Assembly (NCBI GenBank): GCA_020634115.1
Contig: JACKCH010000021.1
Span: forward strand, 1-64,000
Direction of reading: 5' to 3'
Length of the DNA: 64,000 bases
Source: Anaerolineaceae bacterium
Lineage (GTDB): Bacteria > Chloroflexota > Anaerolineae > Aggregatilineales > Phototrophicaceae
Positions 55,418 through 64,000 of the stretch are shown here, in pieces. The position numbers were made by a program, and so were the translations under genes. Within the stretch, counting starts at the first letter, position 1; each line of letters begins with the position of its first letter. A model generated the notes under the pieces. The model was given only the letters and a program-made list of their open reading frames with translations. It was not told the DNA's origin and searched no databases.

Positions 55418-56410
55418 ATGACAAAAGTGCTGGTCACGGGCGGCGCCGGGTACATCGGCAGCCATGTTGTAGATATGCTGATTAATCGCGGTTATACGGT
55501 GGTCGTGTTTGATAATCTGTACACCGGCCATGTCGAAGCCGTTCATAAGGATGCCACCTTCATCAAAGGGGACTTGCTGGATAAGCCCGCCGTTGACCAG
55601 GTGTTCGCTGACCACCAATTCGACGGAATTTTGCATTTTGCCTCGCATACGCTGGTGGGCGAAAGCATGGAGAAACCCTGGCTCTACCTGCGCGACAATG
55701 CCGTCGCCGCCAGTAACCTGCTGGAAGCTGCTGCCGCTGGGGGCGTGAAACGCTTTATCCTCTCCTCCACTGCCAACCTGTTCGATGACCCGGCGGTGAT
55801 CCCCATTGTGGCCGAAGAGCGCATCGTACCGGGCAGCCCCTACGGGGAGAGCAAGTACATTATCGAGCGGTATCTGCACTGGATGGAGCGCATCTACGGC
55901 ATGGCGTACTGCTGCCTGCGGTACTTCAACGCCAGCGGCGCGCATCCTGACGGGCATATCGGGGAAGACCACACGCCGGAATATCACCTGATTCCGATCA
56001 TTCTCCAGGTGGCACTCGGCCAGCGGGAGAAACTCACGATTTTTGGGGAAGACTATGACACACCGGACGGGACGTGCATCCGGGACTATATCCATGTGAT
56101 GGACTTAGCCGAAGCGCATGTCCTGGCGTTCGAGGCGCTGGCTGATGGCAAGAGCCGTAAGTTTAACCTGGGGAACGGCAAGGGCTACTCGATCCGTGAA
56201 GTGCTGGAAACCGCCCGTGTCATTACCGGCGAAACCATCCCCGCCGTCACTGGCGCACGCCGTCCTGGCGATCCGGCCACATTGATCGCGGACAGCACCC
56301 GTATCACGAATGAACTCGGCTGGCGGCCTGAGTTTGCCAGCCTGCACCAGATCATCGAAACCGCCTGGAACTGGCACAAATCGCACCCGAACGGCTACAC
56401 CAGTAAATAG
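55418..56410 (+). CDS. galE: UDP-glucose 4-epimerase
   Basis: 330 residues, full-length GalE of the extended SDR class. The NAD motif is GGAGYIG at residues 8-14, and the catalytic residues are Ser116/Ser117, Tyr142 and Lys146 in SPYGESKY. The later YIHVMDLAEAHVLAFE and GNGKGYSIREV are family hallmarks. Interconverts UDP-glucose and UDP-galactose, supplying the surface polysaccharide enzymes at 23.5-31.8 kb (inference). GAGGAG lies just upstream of the ATG within the end of the channel gene. Confidence 0.95.
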   Translation: MTKVLVTGGAGYIGSHVVDMLINRGYTVVVFDNLYTGHVEAVHKDATFIKGDLLDKPAVDQVFADHQFDGILHFASHTLVGESMEKPWLYLRDNAVAASNLLEAAAAGGVKRFILSSTANLFDDPAVIPIVAEERIVPGSPYGESKYIIERYLHWMERIYGMAYCCLRYFNASGAHPDGHIGEDHTPEYHLIPIILQVALGQREKLTIFGEDYDTPDGTCIRDYIHVMDLAEAHVLAFEALADGKSRKFNLGNGKGYSIREVLETARVITGETIPAVTGARRPGDPATLIADSTRITNELGWRPEFASLHQIIETAWNWHKSHPNGYTSK

Positions 56411-56428
56411 GGCTATCTCATTTCCCTG

Positions 56429-56520
56429 GGATACGGCAATGCCGTGTCCATTTACAGGACTTATTTCCCCAAAGACAGTGCCGGGTGTTTAGCGCCCTTA
56501 GCACCCGGCAGATGATTTTT
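56429..56520 (+). terminator. Double hairpin terminator after galE
   Basis: First stem GGATACGGC/GCCGTGTCC (56429-56449, one G-T pair). Second stem TGCCGGGTG/CACCCGGCA (56479-56487 with 56502-56510), followed by GATGA and T5. Typical transcript end for mscS-galE. Confidence 0.7.
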
Positions 56521-57863
56521 ACCTCAATGATTAAAGCTAGTGCAGTATGACCTCTAAATCACTCGTACGGACTAGCCATCTTCTATCCCTAAAACATGGC
56601 GCAAAATCTATCCATGCATCTCCCAAGTTTGCAAAATTATGAATTTTAGTACAATAATATATTTTATCGCTCTTTTATTTAATTTGCATTGTTTAAGAGA
56701 TTATATCATTAGACAATGACAGTCTCTGCCGAAACGGACAGTATCTGACACATATATATCGGATATTTTCTAACTATTTTAAGGATAATAAATATGAACA
56801 TCTTAATAAACAATCTTCTCCGTCAGAAGATTTTAGGGGAAACTGATGCCCATCTTCTAGATCAGCTGCCTCCCAAACTAGAGGCAAAGGTGCAGTCAAT
56901 AGTCCAGCATTATTTGCAGCGCGTTTGACAACACCAAAGTACAGGGGAACGAATCTTTCCAATGGCTTCCACCGCCAGTTGATAGAAGGCAGCATCTGCT
57001 CCATCAGTGTTTTCAAAAAGAAAGCCAATCAGATCTATAGTGACAAAACCTCGCTGCAGCCATCCTTCGTGTTTGCGCAGTACCGACATGCCAGCAGACG
57101 CTCCCCAGAAACGGCCATCGACGTCCTATCGGGTGGCGGGGGCTAAAGGCTCTTTTCGGGTGGGCGCTCTCTAGCATATATATGGCACCTGTTGGGATGC
57201 GCTGAACGTCAAGATTGTTATCAACGCATCGGTGGGGGCTGTCAATGCCTTTTGTCACGAATCCGGGTCGAGATGGGATTCGCCAGATTATGACATCTAC
57301 TTTGACCTGCACGACGATGATAGCATTTATCAAGTCATCCGGGGCACACCTCCTGGCAGACAGGACTTCTGATGGGTTCGCCACTTGGGACGACGCTGGA
57401 AGGTTTTCTGGGTCTCTTTGGATCGAGCGGAAATGCACTTGAAAGCCAGGTTAGGAGAACTTTGGAGGCTCGGGCTAAAAGTCTATCAATCCGTGGGATG
57501 GGGTGTCGCTGTGGGATGGGCAGCGCTATTAAGTACTCTTTATGCCAGAGCAGAGTTTGAATTAGAGACCCGTCTCGCCACTTTAATGACGGCAGTTGAG
57601 AAGTGCCAGACATCTTTGTCGTTTGGATCCATTGCAGGCACTCATCGCTGCACGAATCTCGATATTTGCAGGTCGGAACCCTCCCAATGCGACTTGCCAT
57701 GGTTTGCCAGATGGACATCTCTACTACGGATGAGCAGGCTCGCCTGCTGGGATAAGCCTAAATCGAAAGCCGAGAATACTTGAGCTAGATGGCAGGATTG
57801 AGCAGTTGTTCGTAAATGGCATTTTGGCATCAATGCAAATCTATCATATTCCGCCCTGTATGA

Positions 57864-58097
57864 ATTAAGAGAACGGGGCCACTCCATCAACCATATCATT
57901 ATGTTGATGGTGGTGTTAAACAATATTACTTCCTACAAGATATTGGCGATTTAGATCATATCAGGCGAGTGATCTCAGTAGCTGCCGACGAACTTGACCT
58001 CGACGATATGCAGTGGGATGGTTCACGAAAATCCTTGACGTGGTTTTCGTTGCCAAAAGATATTCAGGACATAGGAAACCCTAACAAACGACATTAA
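57864..58097 (+). pseudogene. Unidentified coding fragment
   Basis: A 77-codon open stretch without a start, ending DIQDIGNPNKRH and stop. The composition is convincingly protein-like (VDGGVKQYYFLQDIGDLDHI, VISVAADELDLDDMQWDG). The upstream frame SALYELRERGHSI probably joins it after a one-base shift near 57890. I do not recognise the family. Confidence 0.4.
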
Positions 58098-58129
58098 TTC
58101 CTTAAGAACCTCTGAAAACTGTCAGTAGA

Positions 58130-58400
58130 ATGATTTATCCATCAACATCCGTTCATGGCTTTGCAACGATTGATCCGGGGCTGATCAGAATCAACATCGA
58201 TTATGGCTACATGGTCGCATATAGCCATCTGTTAGATGTCTGGGAAAAGGATCAAGTTAATGGCTGGAAGCATTCGTATTGCTGAAAAATGTGCATGGTA
58301 ATAACAGATCTTCGGTTTGGTGTTGGGTTCTTGAACGCAGGCGTGGTCCCCATCTTACGGTGCAGCAGAGTGGGTTTTCAATACAGAAGTGCTGGCTAAG
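58130..58400 (+). pseudogene. Possible M23/LytM-peptidase remnant
   Basis: The piece VHGFATIDPGLIRINIDYG then YMVAYSHLLDVWEKD resembles the strand pair and HL motif of LytM-type endopeptidases. A GPHL in another frame at 58345-58356 would match the later HxH motif. Both metal motifs are disrupted and the frames differ, so it is at most a remnant. Confidence 0.3.
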
Positions 58401-58909
58401 ATCAGGTCTCGTAAGCAGCAGATTTTCGAATTGGACAATACTACGTTTTTTCATGCAGCTGGCAGCGACCTGAATCATTACCAATAATCTGCCTTAGGGC
58501 GACAAACGGACAGTCAACAGCGTTCATTCATGGTGGGAAACATGGGGAAAAACTACAATACATCTGTCTCCAATAGGCTTGAGATGTATGATCTCTGGAC
58601 TAAGCTGCCTATCGCCTGGAATCCAGATAACGCAATGCTTGAGCCTCTACAACCACCTACGGCGCCTATACAAAAATGCCTTTGGTTCATGTTGATCTAA
58701 AACCTATAGTGGTCACCTTTTCCCCCTCAACCAATCGACAGAGAGGAACTGGCGGTGAAGTTCAATGATGGATGTCCTTATCATAGGCTATTTTCCTCGA
58801 ATGGTGTGTTTGGCGACATGGAAACATAGCATTTTGGAATTCGGCCTCTTTTTGTCAGGTTCTTTTCACACCACACATATAATAGAAGTGTATAGACAAG
58901 GAAGGTGTG

Positions 58910-59311
58910 ATGCCGAGTCCCGATAGCATTATCCAACTGCTCACGTTCATGGTGATCGCTGTTTATGGCGTCCTGCCCATTGTTTCGGTGCTGATCGGCA
59001 TCGGATTAGATCGGACGGTTGAGCGGGCGTCCCCCATCATCAACCCGCTCACCATCACACTGCTGCTCGGCGTTTTTGTGGCGGCGGCCATCCTGCTGGT
59101 GCTGATCGGCCCGAATTTCCCTACCACCCCCGCCGGGTTCATCGCGGCGCTGCTGGTCAGCACAGCCATTCCGATGGCGATTGGCCTGGGGATTGCGGTT
59201 ATCTTCTGGCGGCGATTCCGGGCAGATGCGGCGCGGCTGCGTGACCGGGACAAATTCACGGTATGGGGCGAAGACCCACGCAAACGCCCCAAAAACCTGC
59301 GACGGCGGTGA
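58910..59311 (+). CDS. Small multi-TM membrane protein
   Basis: 133 residues with three hydrophobic helices (about 8-30, 43-65, 76-97), then a basic C-terminal tail (RFRADAARLRDRDKFTVWGED). The internal GLDRTVERASPIINPL may be a loop. GGAAGG lies upstream of the ATG, and TATAAT at 58878-58883 with TTGTCA at 58852-58857 (20-base spacer) may form its promoter. No family recognised. It stands alone between degraded regions, yet is intact. Confidence 0.7.
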   Translation: MPSPDSIIQLLTFMVIAVYGVLPIVSVLIGIGLDRTVERASPIINPLTITLLLGVFVAAAILLVLIGPNFPTTPAGFIAALLVSTAIPMAIGLGIAVIFWRRFRADAARLRDRDKFTVWGEDPRKRPKNLRRR

Positions 59312-59364
59312 ACAAGTGCCCCTACGCCAGTTTCGCCCACCTGGAAATCGTGGGCAGGTGAGCC

Positions 59365-60320
59365 TCATGCCGCTATGTCCGGCACATCAAAACGCCCGGC
59401 CTGTTTCAAGATGACTGCTACCTGCAGCGATACCCAGCGATTAGTTTCCTCCTGGCCGCCGAATTCCTTCCATGTGCGTCGGCGGTAGGGGCGCAATGCC
59501 GCGCCACGGTGACCATTCTCACCGCGCAGCGCCAGCCAATCGAGGCTACCTGCGCGCCGGGATGGTCGAAGCGCGCATTGACTTCGGCCAGCAGCCGGGC
59601 GTAAACAGGATGTCTCTGTCTGGTAGAACAGCGGGAAGTTCAGTTTGAACCGCAACGGATGGATCTTGCCATTATCCGGCGTGGGATTAGTTAGCTGCGG
59701 TCAGACTGAGTCGAGCAGGAAGGTGAGCGCTTCACGGATGCGTATCGGCCATTTCCACGGACGCGCTGGTCGGGCGCGGCGCGGTTAATCGCGAAATACG
59801 CGCACCACAGGCGCGAGCGCGATTCCCGTTAGCCGCTGGCACAGACAGTGTCCCTCCTGAATGTCATGGACGGCATACCGGACTACAGCCCGCGTACGTT
59901 CATCGTCACCATAACCCGCATGGGCGCCCACGCAACATGTTCCCCCAAACAGGAGAAAAAACCATGCCCGTTCTGGACAGGCCTGACGCCGCATCTCGGC
60001 ATGCGTCTCCTTGAGCATGAATTCGACGCCCCTGGAATCGCGGATCCGTTCCGTCAGCCGCCAACTCTTCCAGCAGCATCATGCTCCATTGGGTACTGAC
60101 ATACTTGGGGTGTAGTAACTCTGCTCGCCAGCCACTGCCCGGTATCAGTCGTTTGGCATAAATGGCCGGCACGACGCCACGCTTCCATAATGGCCTGGCG
60201 GTCACGGGCAGTGCCGGATCATCTGCCGGGTGGCCCAACAAATCGCGGCGTGTCGGTAACGGATGGATGGCGTGCTGGCATCCAGCAACCAATGAACAAA
60301 AAGAAGGCTTCTTCACGCAT
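59365..60320 (-). pseudogene. Prenyltransferase/terpene-cyclase-like protein, multiply frameshifted
   Basis: Minus-strand remnant of an (alpha/alpha)-barrel protein of about 320 residues. The original start at 60320 has AGGAGGG upstream. Pieces in successive frames are MREEAFFLF, TRRDLLGHPADDPAL, SGWRAELLHPKYVSTQWSMM, LLEELAADGTDPRFQ, GVEFMLKETHAEMRRQACPE, HAGYGDDERTRAVVRYAVHD, HPLRFKLNFPLFYQTE, and RRRTWKEFGG then RWVSLQVAVILKQAGRFDVP. At least four frameshifts are needed. In databases such proteins are sometimes misnamed NifH. Confidence 0.75.
59483..59506. repeat. Degenerate hairpin repeat copy
   Basis: CGGTAGGGGCGC, a 6-base gap, then GCGCCA, a shortened member of the dispersed family, inside the prenyltransferase-like pseudogene. 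Confidence 0.4.
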
Positions 60321-60556
60321 AAAAATCCCTCCTGGCTCAAATGTTCTTAATTGAGTATAGCCCTTTTGAGCGATAAGGGCAACAACTGCTGCTGCTGAAA
60401 TGGACGCCAGTGGAGATAGATGTATATACATTTTTTTCTGTAATTTTCTGGTCAGAGATGACGGATGGTGTTAAGAACCCGCGGCAGATGCAAAAAGCCC
60501 CGGACCCAGAGTACAGGGCGGCTAAATCTGATAGGTATTGTATTTTCCGGAGGTTT

Positions 60557-61719
60557 CTATCGGCACCAGTTTGCCATGCGTTCCCCGGCAGCGCGCAGTG
60601 TATCATCCCCTTTGCAGAAGGCCAAACTTTTCTTGCTGACGATGTGTGCGTGTTTCCCGGCTGTAGGGAGCGCGGTGGGCAGGACATGCCACGCCAATCT
60701 CCTGAATGAGATGTTGGAGAAAACCATCATCCCCGTCAAACATCGGAGAAATCAGCCATCAAAGTACGTAGCACCTTCCGGTTGGCGGCTTTCAATCGGC
60801 CCCATCCGGCGCCGCCGTCATCATCAGGTCGCGCTTGGCGGTGTACAGTGCCTGATACTCCTCGTAATAAGTTGGATCAGGCGAAGGCGTGGGCGACGGC
60901 CTGCTGCTGCGCCAGGTGGTTGGTCGCAAAAGAAACGAACTGCTGCGCCCGCTTGACCCCGGCCACGATCTCCGGGTGACCATAAACCCAACCGACTTTC
61001 CACCCGGTCATGCCGAAGGTTTTCCCGGCGCTGCCGATAGAAACCGTGCGCTCGAACATCCCCGGCAGCGTGGCGATGGGGATATGCCGCGCATCCTCAA
61101 AAACCAGGTGTTCGTACACCTCGTCGGAAATCACCGTGACATCATATTCCTGGCACAGGTCAGCGATAGTTTGTAGTTCTTCCCGTGTGAACACCCGTCC
61201 CGTAGGATTATGCGGCGTGTTCAGAATCAGGGCGCGGGTGCGGGGTGTGAAGGCTGCCCGCAGTTCATCCGCGTCAAAGGCCCAGTCGGGCGGGCGCAGC
61301 GGTACATACACCGGCACAGCCCCCGCCATGATAATGCCCGGCACGTAGCTGTCGAAAAACGGCTCGATGACGATCACCTCGTCACCGGGGTCTACCAGTC
61401 CCATGATGGAGCAGAACACCGCTTCGGTAGCGCCCGGCGTGACCAGCACCCCATTGGCCGGGTCAATGTCCATATCGTAAAAACGCAGCGCATGGTTCGC
61501 CACGCCGGTTTTGAACTCCGGTGTGCCGGGGCCGGGTGGATACTGGTTGGCCTGGCCGGAGCGCAGCGCCGCCACCGCCGCCTCAATCACGGCCTGCGGG
61601 CCATCGAAATCCGGCCTGCCTTGCCCCAGGTTGACGGCATTGTATTCCTGTGCTAGCGAATTGATCTCGGTGAAAATGGTCGTGCCAAAGGTGGAAACGC
61701 GCCGGGCTGTCGTGGGCAT
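60557..61719 (-). pseudogene. Class I/II aminotransferase, frameshifted near its C-terminus
   Basis: The first 280 residues are intact and resemble kynurenine/methionine aminotransferases: GTTIFTEINSLAQEYNAVNL, LVTPGATEAVFCSIMGLVDP, LNTPHNPTGRVF, and the PLP lysine in SIGSAGKTFGMTGWKVGW. After AQQQAVAHAFA the frame breaks near 60880; the family continues in other frames as DPTYYEEYQALYTAKRDLMM and, at the true end, DDTLRAAGERMANW (stop near 60557). At least three shifts are needed. The start at 61719 follows GGAG. It lies 22 bases downstream of rnhA. The truncated 280-residue product would lack the C-terminal substrate-binding segment. Confidence 0.82.
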
Positions 61720-61741
61720 GGTGTTGCTCCGTATCTTGTCT

Positions 61742-62200
61742 CTACCGTTCATACTGCTGGCGTGCCTGGGTCGCCAGCTTGTCTACCCGTTCATTGTAGC
61801 GGTTCCCGGCGTGACCGCGCACCCATTTCCAGGTGATGTCATGGCGCTGGGTCGCTTCGTGCAGCCGCTGCCATAAATCCTGGTTGAGAACCGGCTTTTT
61901 GTTCGCCGTGCGCCAGCCGTTCTTCACCCAGTTCTTCAGCCAGGAGGTAATACCATTGCGGACATACTGGCTGTCAGTAAAAAACGTTACTGCGCACGAT
62001 TCCTTGAGCGCCTCTAACGCTTCGCAGGCCGCTATCAGTTCCATACGGTTATTGGTGGTGGAAGGTGTGCCACCACTAAGGGCTTTTTCCGCCGTTTTCC
62101 CGTCCGCCTCGTAAATTAAAAGCGCCGCCCAACCGCCAGGGCCGTTCGGGTTGGGCTTCGCGCCGCCGTCTGTGTAAATAGTTACATGAGGTTTCGTCAT
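61742..62200 (-). CDS. rnhA: Ribonuclease HI
   Basis: 152 residues, full length. Catalytic residues are all present: Asp11 (YTDGG), Glu54 (NRMELIAA), Asp76 (FTDSQYV), His130 (VRGHAG) and Asp140 (ERVDKLA). It cleaves RNA in RNA-DNA hybrids. Co-directional with the aminotransferase remnant. Confidence 0.96.
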   Translation of the reverse strand: MTKPHVTIYTDGGAKPNPNGPGGWAALLIYEADGKTAEKALSGGTPSTTNNRMELIAACEALEALKESCAVTFFTDSQYVRNGITSWLKNWVKNGWRTANKKPVLNQDLWQRLHEATQRHDITWKWVRGHAGNRYNERVDKLATQARQQYER

Positions 62201-62386
62201 GGGGTGTAATTATTCCTTAAAAAAGGCAGGCTGACAACCGGCGGCTCAGGATGTACGAGTTGCGGTGGCCTGGTCTGGTACGAGAAACCTTGTGCAAATC
62301 GGGGCTGGATATGCTATTATCGCTTTGGGACTTGGATAATTGCTAACCGTCGCAAGGTACGCTGCTGAAAGTCACGAGATGGCATA

Positions 62387-63043
62387 ATGACCCAGATTTT
62401 ATTGATACGACATGCGGTGAATGATTTTGTAAAAACAGGTAAACTGGCCGGGTGGACGCCCGGTGTCCATCTGAACGAAAACGGGCAGGCGCAGGCCGCC
62501 GCCCTGGGAAAACGACTGGCTGAAGCGCCCCTAGATCACCTTTATGCCAGCCCACTGGAACGCACAATGGAAACGGCGCAGGCGATTCAGACCCATCACC
62601 CTGACCTGACTATCCAACATCTTGACGGCATCGGTGAGGTACGTTATGGGGATTGGGAAGGCGAGAAGATCAGCACCCTGGCGCAGCGCAAAATGTGGCA
62701 GGTGGTACAGGAATACCCCTCGCGGGCATACTTCCCGAATGGGGAAACCATGCGCGAGGTACAGGTACGGGCGGTGAATGCGGTGGAACATCTGGCAGAA
62801 CGCCATCCCCGGCAGACAGTGGTCGTGGTTTCGCACGCCGATCTGATTAAAATGGTGCTGGCACACTTTCTGGGGATGCACCTGGATAATTTTCAGCGGA
62901 TTGTGATTTCGCCCGCGTCGATCAGCGGTCTGATGCTGGGTTTTGGCCGCCCGTATGTGACGACCATGAATGACATCGCACACGTCCTCGAGATGGAGCG
63001 TGAACAGAAAGCACAGGCGAAACAAGCTGCGTCAGAGGAATAA
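62387..63043 (+). CDS. Histidine phosphatase-family protein (MSMEG_4193-type)
   Basis: 218-residue phosphoglycerate-mutase-like phosphatase. The catalytic motif is LLIRHAVND (RHA where most members have RHG), with second Arg in YASPLERTMETAQAI, Glu in IGEVRYGDWEG and second His in VVVVSHADLIKMVLAHFLG. GVHLNENGQAQAAALGKRL and the C-terminal NDIAHV match the actinobacterial MSMEG_4193 family. First of a three-gene set with DUF3090 and SCO1664-type genes, 29 bases before the next. Substrate unknown. Confidence 0.9.
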   Translation: MTQILLIRHAVNDFVKTGKLAGWTPGVHLNENGQAQAAALGKRLAEAPLDHLYASPLERTMETAQAIQTHHPDLTIQHLDGIGEVRYGDWEGEKISTLAQRKMWQVVQEYPSRAYFPNGETMREVQVRAVNAVEHLAERHPRQTVVVVSHADLIKMVLAHFLGMHLDNFQRIVISPASISGLMLGFGRPYVTTMNDIAHVLEMEREQKAQAKQAASEE

Positions 63044-63072
63044 CAGGCTTAACAGGGGCGATAAGGGAAAGC

Positions 63073-63582
63073 ATGGCAAACCAGGAAATAGAACTAAACC
63101 CGGTGGATTTCATCACCATTGGCACAATTGGGCCGAAAGGCCAGCGCGTTTTTCATTTGCAGGGCGGGCAGGGTAAGCACATTGTCTCGCTTACCATTGA
63201 AAAGGAACAGGCCTGGGCGCTGAGTGAAGCGATCCGTGAAATGCTGGAAGACCTGGATCAGCGCAAACCGCCCCCGGAAGGCGACCCGATTGAGGCCAGT
63301 CTGGATGACGTGGATATGGATCTGCGCGAACCGATTGAGCCGCTGTTCCGGGTCGCACAAATGGGGCTGGGCTACGATGAAGACCTTGACCGGATTGTGC
63401 TGGTCGCACAGGAGCTTGTCCCCCGCGACGAAGAAGAGAACGAAGCGCCAGACCCGTCGGTGGTACGGATGTGGTGTGACCGCCAGCAGATGCGCAATTT
63501 GAGCGCCCACACGATGCAGGTTGTCCAAGCCGGGCGGGCTGACCCCCGGCAAAATGGTCGTCTGGTGTATTATTGGACGTAG
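63073..63582 (+). CDS. DUF3090-family protein
   Basis: 169 residues. The N-terminal FITIGTIGPKGQRVFHLQGG and the later PLFRVAQMGLGYDEDLDRIV and the C-terminal GRADPRQNGRLVYYWT match DUF3090 proteins, known mostly from Actinobacteria next to histidine phosphatase and SCO1664-type genes. Function is unknown. Soluble, acidic centre. Confidence 0.9.
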   Translation: MANQEIELNPVDFITIGTIGPKGQRVFHLQGGQGKHIVSLTIEKEQAWALSEAIREMLEDLDQRKPPPEGDPIEASLDDVDMDLREPIEPLFRVAQMGLGYDEDLDRIVLVAQELVPRDEEENEAPDPSVVRMWCDRQQMRNLSAHTMQVVQAGRADPRQNGRLVYYWT

Positions 63583-63602
63583 GGTAAAAGTCAGAGGTGG
63601 CA

Positions 63603-64000
63603 ATGCACATGGAACAACCACCGGAAGGCGATCAGCAGCCCCAACGGACAGCGATGACGGTTGAGCAAATACTGGACATCCTGCAAGCGGGTGTCTTTGA
63701 AACCGAACACGGTCTGATGCGCTGGAGTTCAAATTACACGTTTCTGGTTTCCTTGAAGCATGACGATTTGACCCTTTCCGCCGTCTACAAACCGCAGAAG
63801 GGTGAGCGCCAATTATGGGATTTTGAACACGGGACACTCTGCCGCCGCGAAATGGCCTCCTATCTCACCTCTCAGGAATTGGGCTGGTTGCTTGTCCCGC
63901 CGACAGCGCTGCGCATCGGCCCGCGCGGATTAGGGTCGGTGCAGGTCTACATTGACCATGACCCGGAACAGAATTATTTCACGTTTGACGAGAACATGAC
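63603..64000 (+). CDS. SCO1664-family protein, 5' part only
   Basis: The frame stays open to the window end (132 visible codons). LMRWSSNYTFLVSL, SAVYKPQKGERQLWDFEHGT and LCRREMASYLTSQELGW match the SCO1664 family, which resembles phosphatidylinositol-kinase-like folds; the YKP lysine lies where such kinases bind ATP. GAGGTGG lies upstream; ATGs at 63603 and 63609 are both possible. It completes the conserved trio with DUF3090. Confidence 0.85.
   Translation, partial: MHMEQPPEGDQQPQRTAMTVEQILDILQAGVFETEHGLMRWSSNYTFLVSLKHDDLTLSAVYKPQKGERQLWDFEHGTLCRREMASYLTSQELGWLLVPPTALRIGPRGLGSVQVYIDHDPEQNYFTFDENM

Larger units (their letters stand above)
56521..58909. other. 2.4-kb AT-richer zone of coding debris
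   Basis: No intact gene. Short frames on both strands have protein-like composition but are broken every 30-80 codons, such as a minus-strand piece near 57000-57100 reading GMSVLRKHEGWLQRGFVTI and a plus-strand piece near 58600 reading LPIAWNPDNAMLEPLQPP. The pattern fits several decayed genes rather than a regulatory spacer. Two better pieces are listed separately. Confidence 0.6.

Noticed and set aside
57385..57783. 132-codon plus-strand frame in the debris zone
   Set aside because: No start signal and no recognisable pattern; treated as part of degraded sequence.
59365..60320. Naming the pseudogene as nitrogenase NifH, as similar entries sometimes are
   Set aside because: There is no P-loop or Cys ligand pattern of nitrogenase iron protein; the helical-barrel pattern fits prenyltransferase/terpene-cyclase-like proteins.
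1..64000. CRISPR arrays, rRNA, phage or insertion-sequence genes
   Set aside because: I scanned for regular 25-40 base repeats with spacers, rRNA signatures and transposase motifs and saw none; the repeats present are short hairpins.

Overview
The window (about 64 kb, high GC) reads like a chromosomal contig of a Chloroflexota bacterium, probably of the Anaerolineae or a related class. Pointers are the many membrane-anchored proteins with Pro/Thr-rich linkers, a PknB-type kinase fused to TIR and TPR modules, a MutL-like ATPase operon, and a phosphatase–DUF3090–SCO1664-type trio shared with Actinobacteria. This placement is inferred from gene content only. I see no rRNA, convincing tRNA, CRISPR array, transposase or phage gene.

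Layout. 1–6.1 kb: end of a short-chain dehydrogenase, a DtxR-type metalloregulator followed by a flavin amine oxidase, a Cys/Met-metabolism PLP enzyme with an Lrp/AsnC regulator, and a CysQ-like phosphatase. 6–21.4 kb: a long minus-strand block. Its core (21.3 to 12.7 kb) is a tightly packed operon of membrane proteins, a 1,043-residue acidic SH3-domain protein, a MutL-like ASKHA protein and a KOW-like protein. Downstream lie an LPDTG-bearing acidic protein and a kinase–TIR–TPR receptor. 21.6–23.4 kb: tsaE-tsaB-rimI. 23.5–31.8 kb: a surface-polysaccharide locus with two GT4 enzymes, WecB, a flippase, a methyltransferase, a sulfotransferase and a deacetylase.

32–47 kb: small anchored proteins, an AT-rich secreted beta-propeller, an M24 peptidase, a double-FHA protein with a very large PAS/GAF histidine kinase, an MFS exporter, a YbaK deacylase, a GT2 with a MshEN-like N-terminus, a TauE/SafE permease and an SMP-30 lactonase. 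47.5–61.7 kb: a patchy zone in which intact genes (a Met-rich secreted protein, an alkaline-phosphatase-superfamily enzyme, MscS, GalE) alternate with frameshifted genes. The broken genes are an aldo/keto reductase, an ankyrin protein, a first Met-rich paralogue, a metallo-beta-lactamase, a prenyltransferase-like protein and an aminotransferase. A 2.4-kb AT-richer gap holds only coding debris. 61.7–64 kb: intact RNase HI and the phosphatase–DUF3090–SCO1664 trio, the last gene cut by the window end.

Recurring elements: a dispersed short hairpin family beginning TGTAGGGGCG or TGTAGGGACG occurs at least eight times, mostly at gene ends, and one copy lies at the truncated end of the aldo/keto reductase pseudogene. 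The strongest candidates for undescribed biology are the MutL-like/membrane operon at 12.7–21.3 kb, the adjacent kinase–TIR double-sensor protein, and the tandem Met-rich secreted paralogues.
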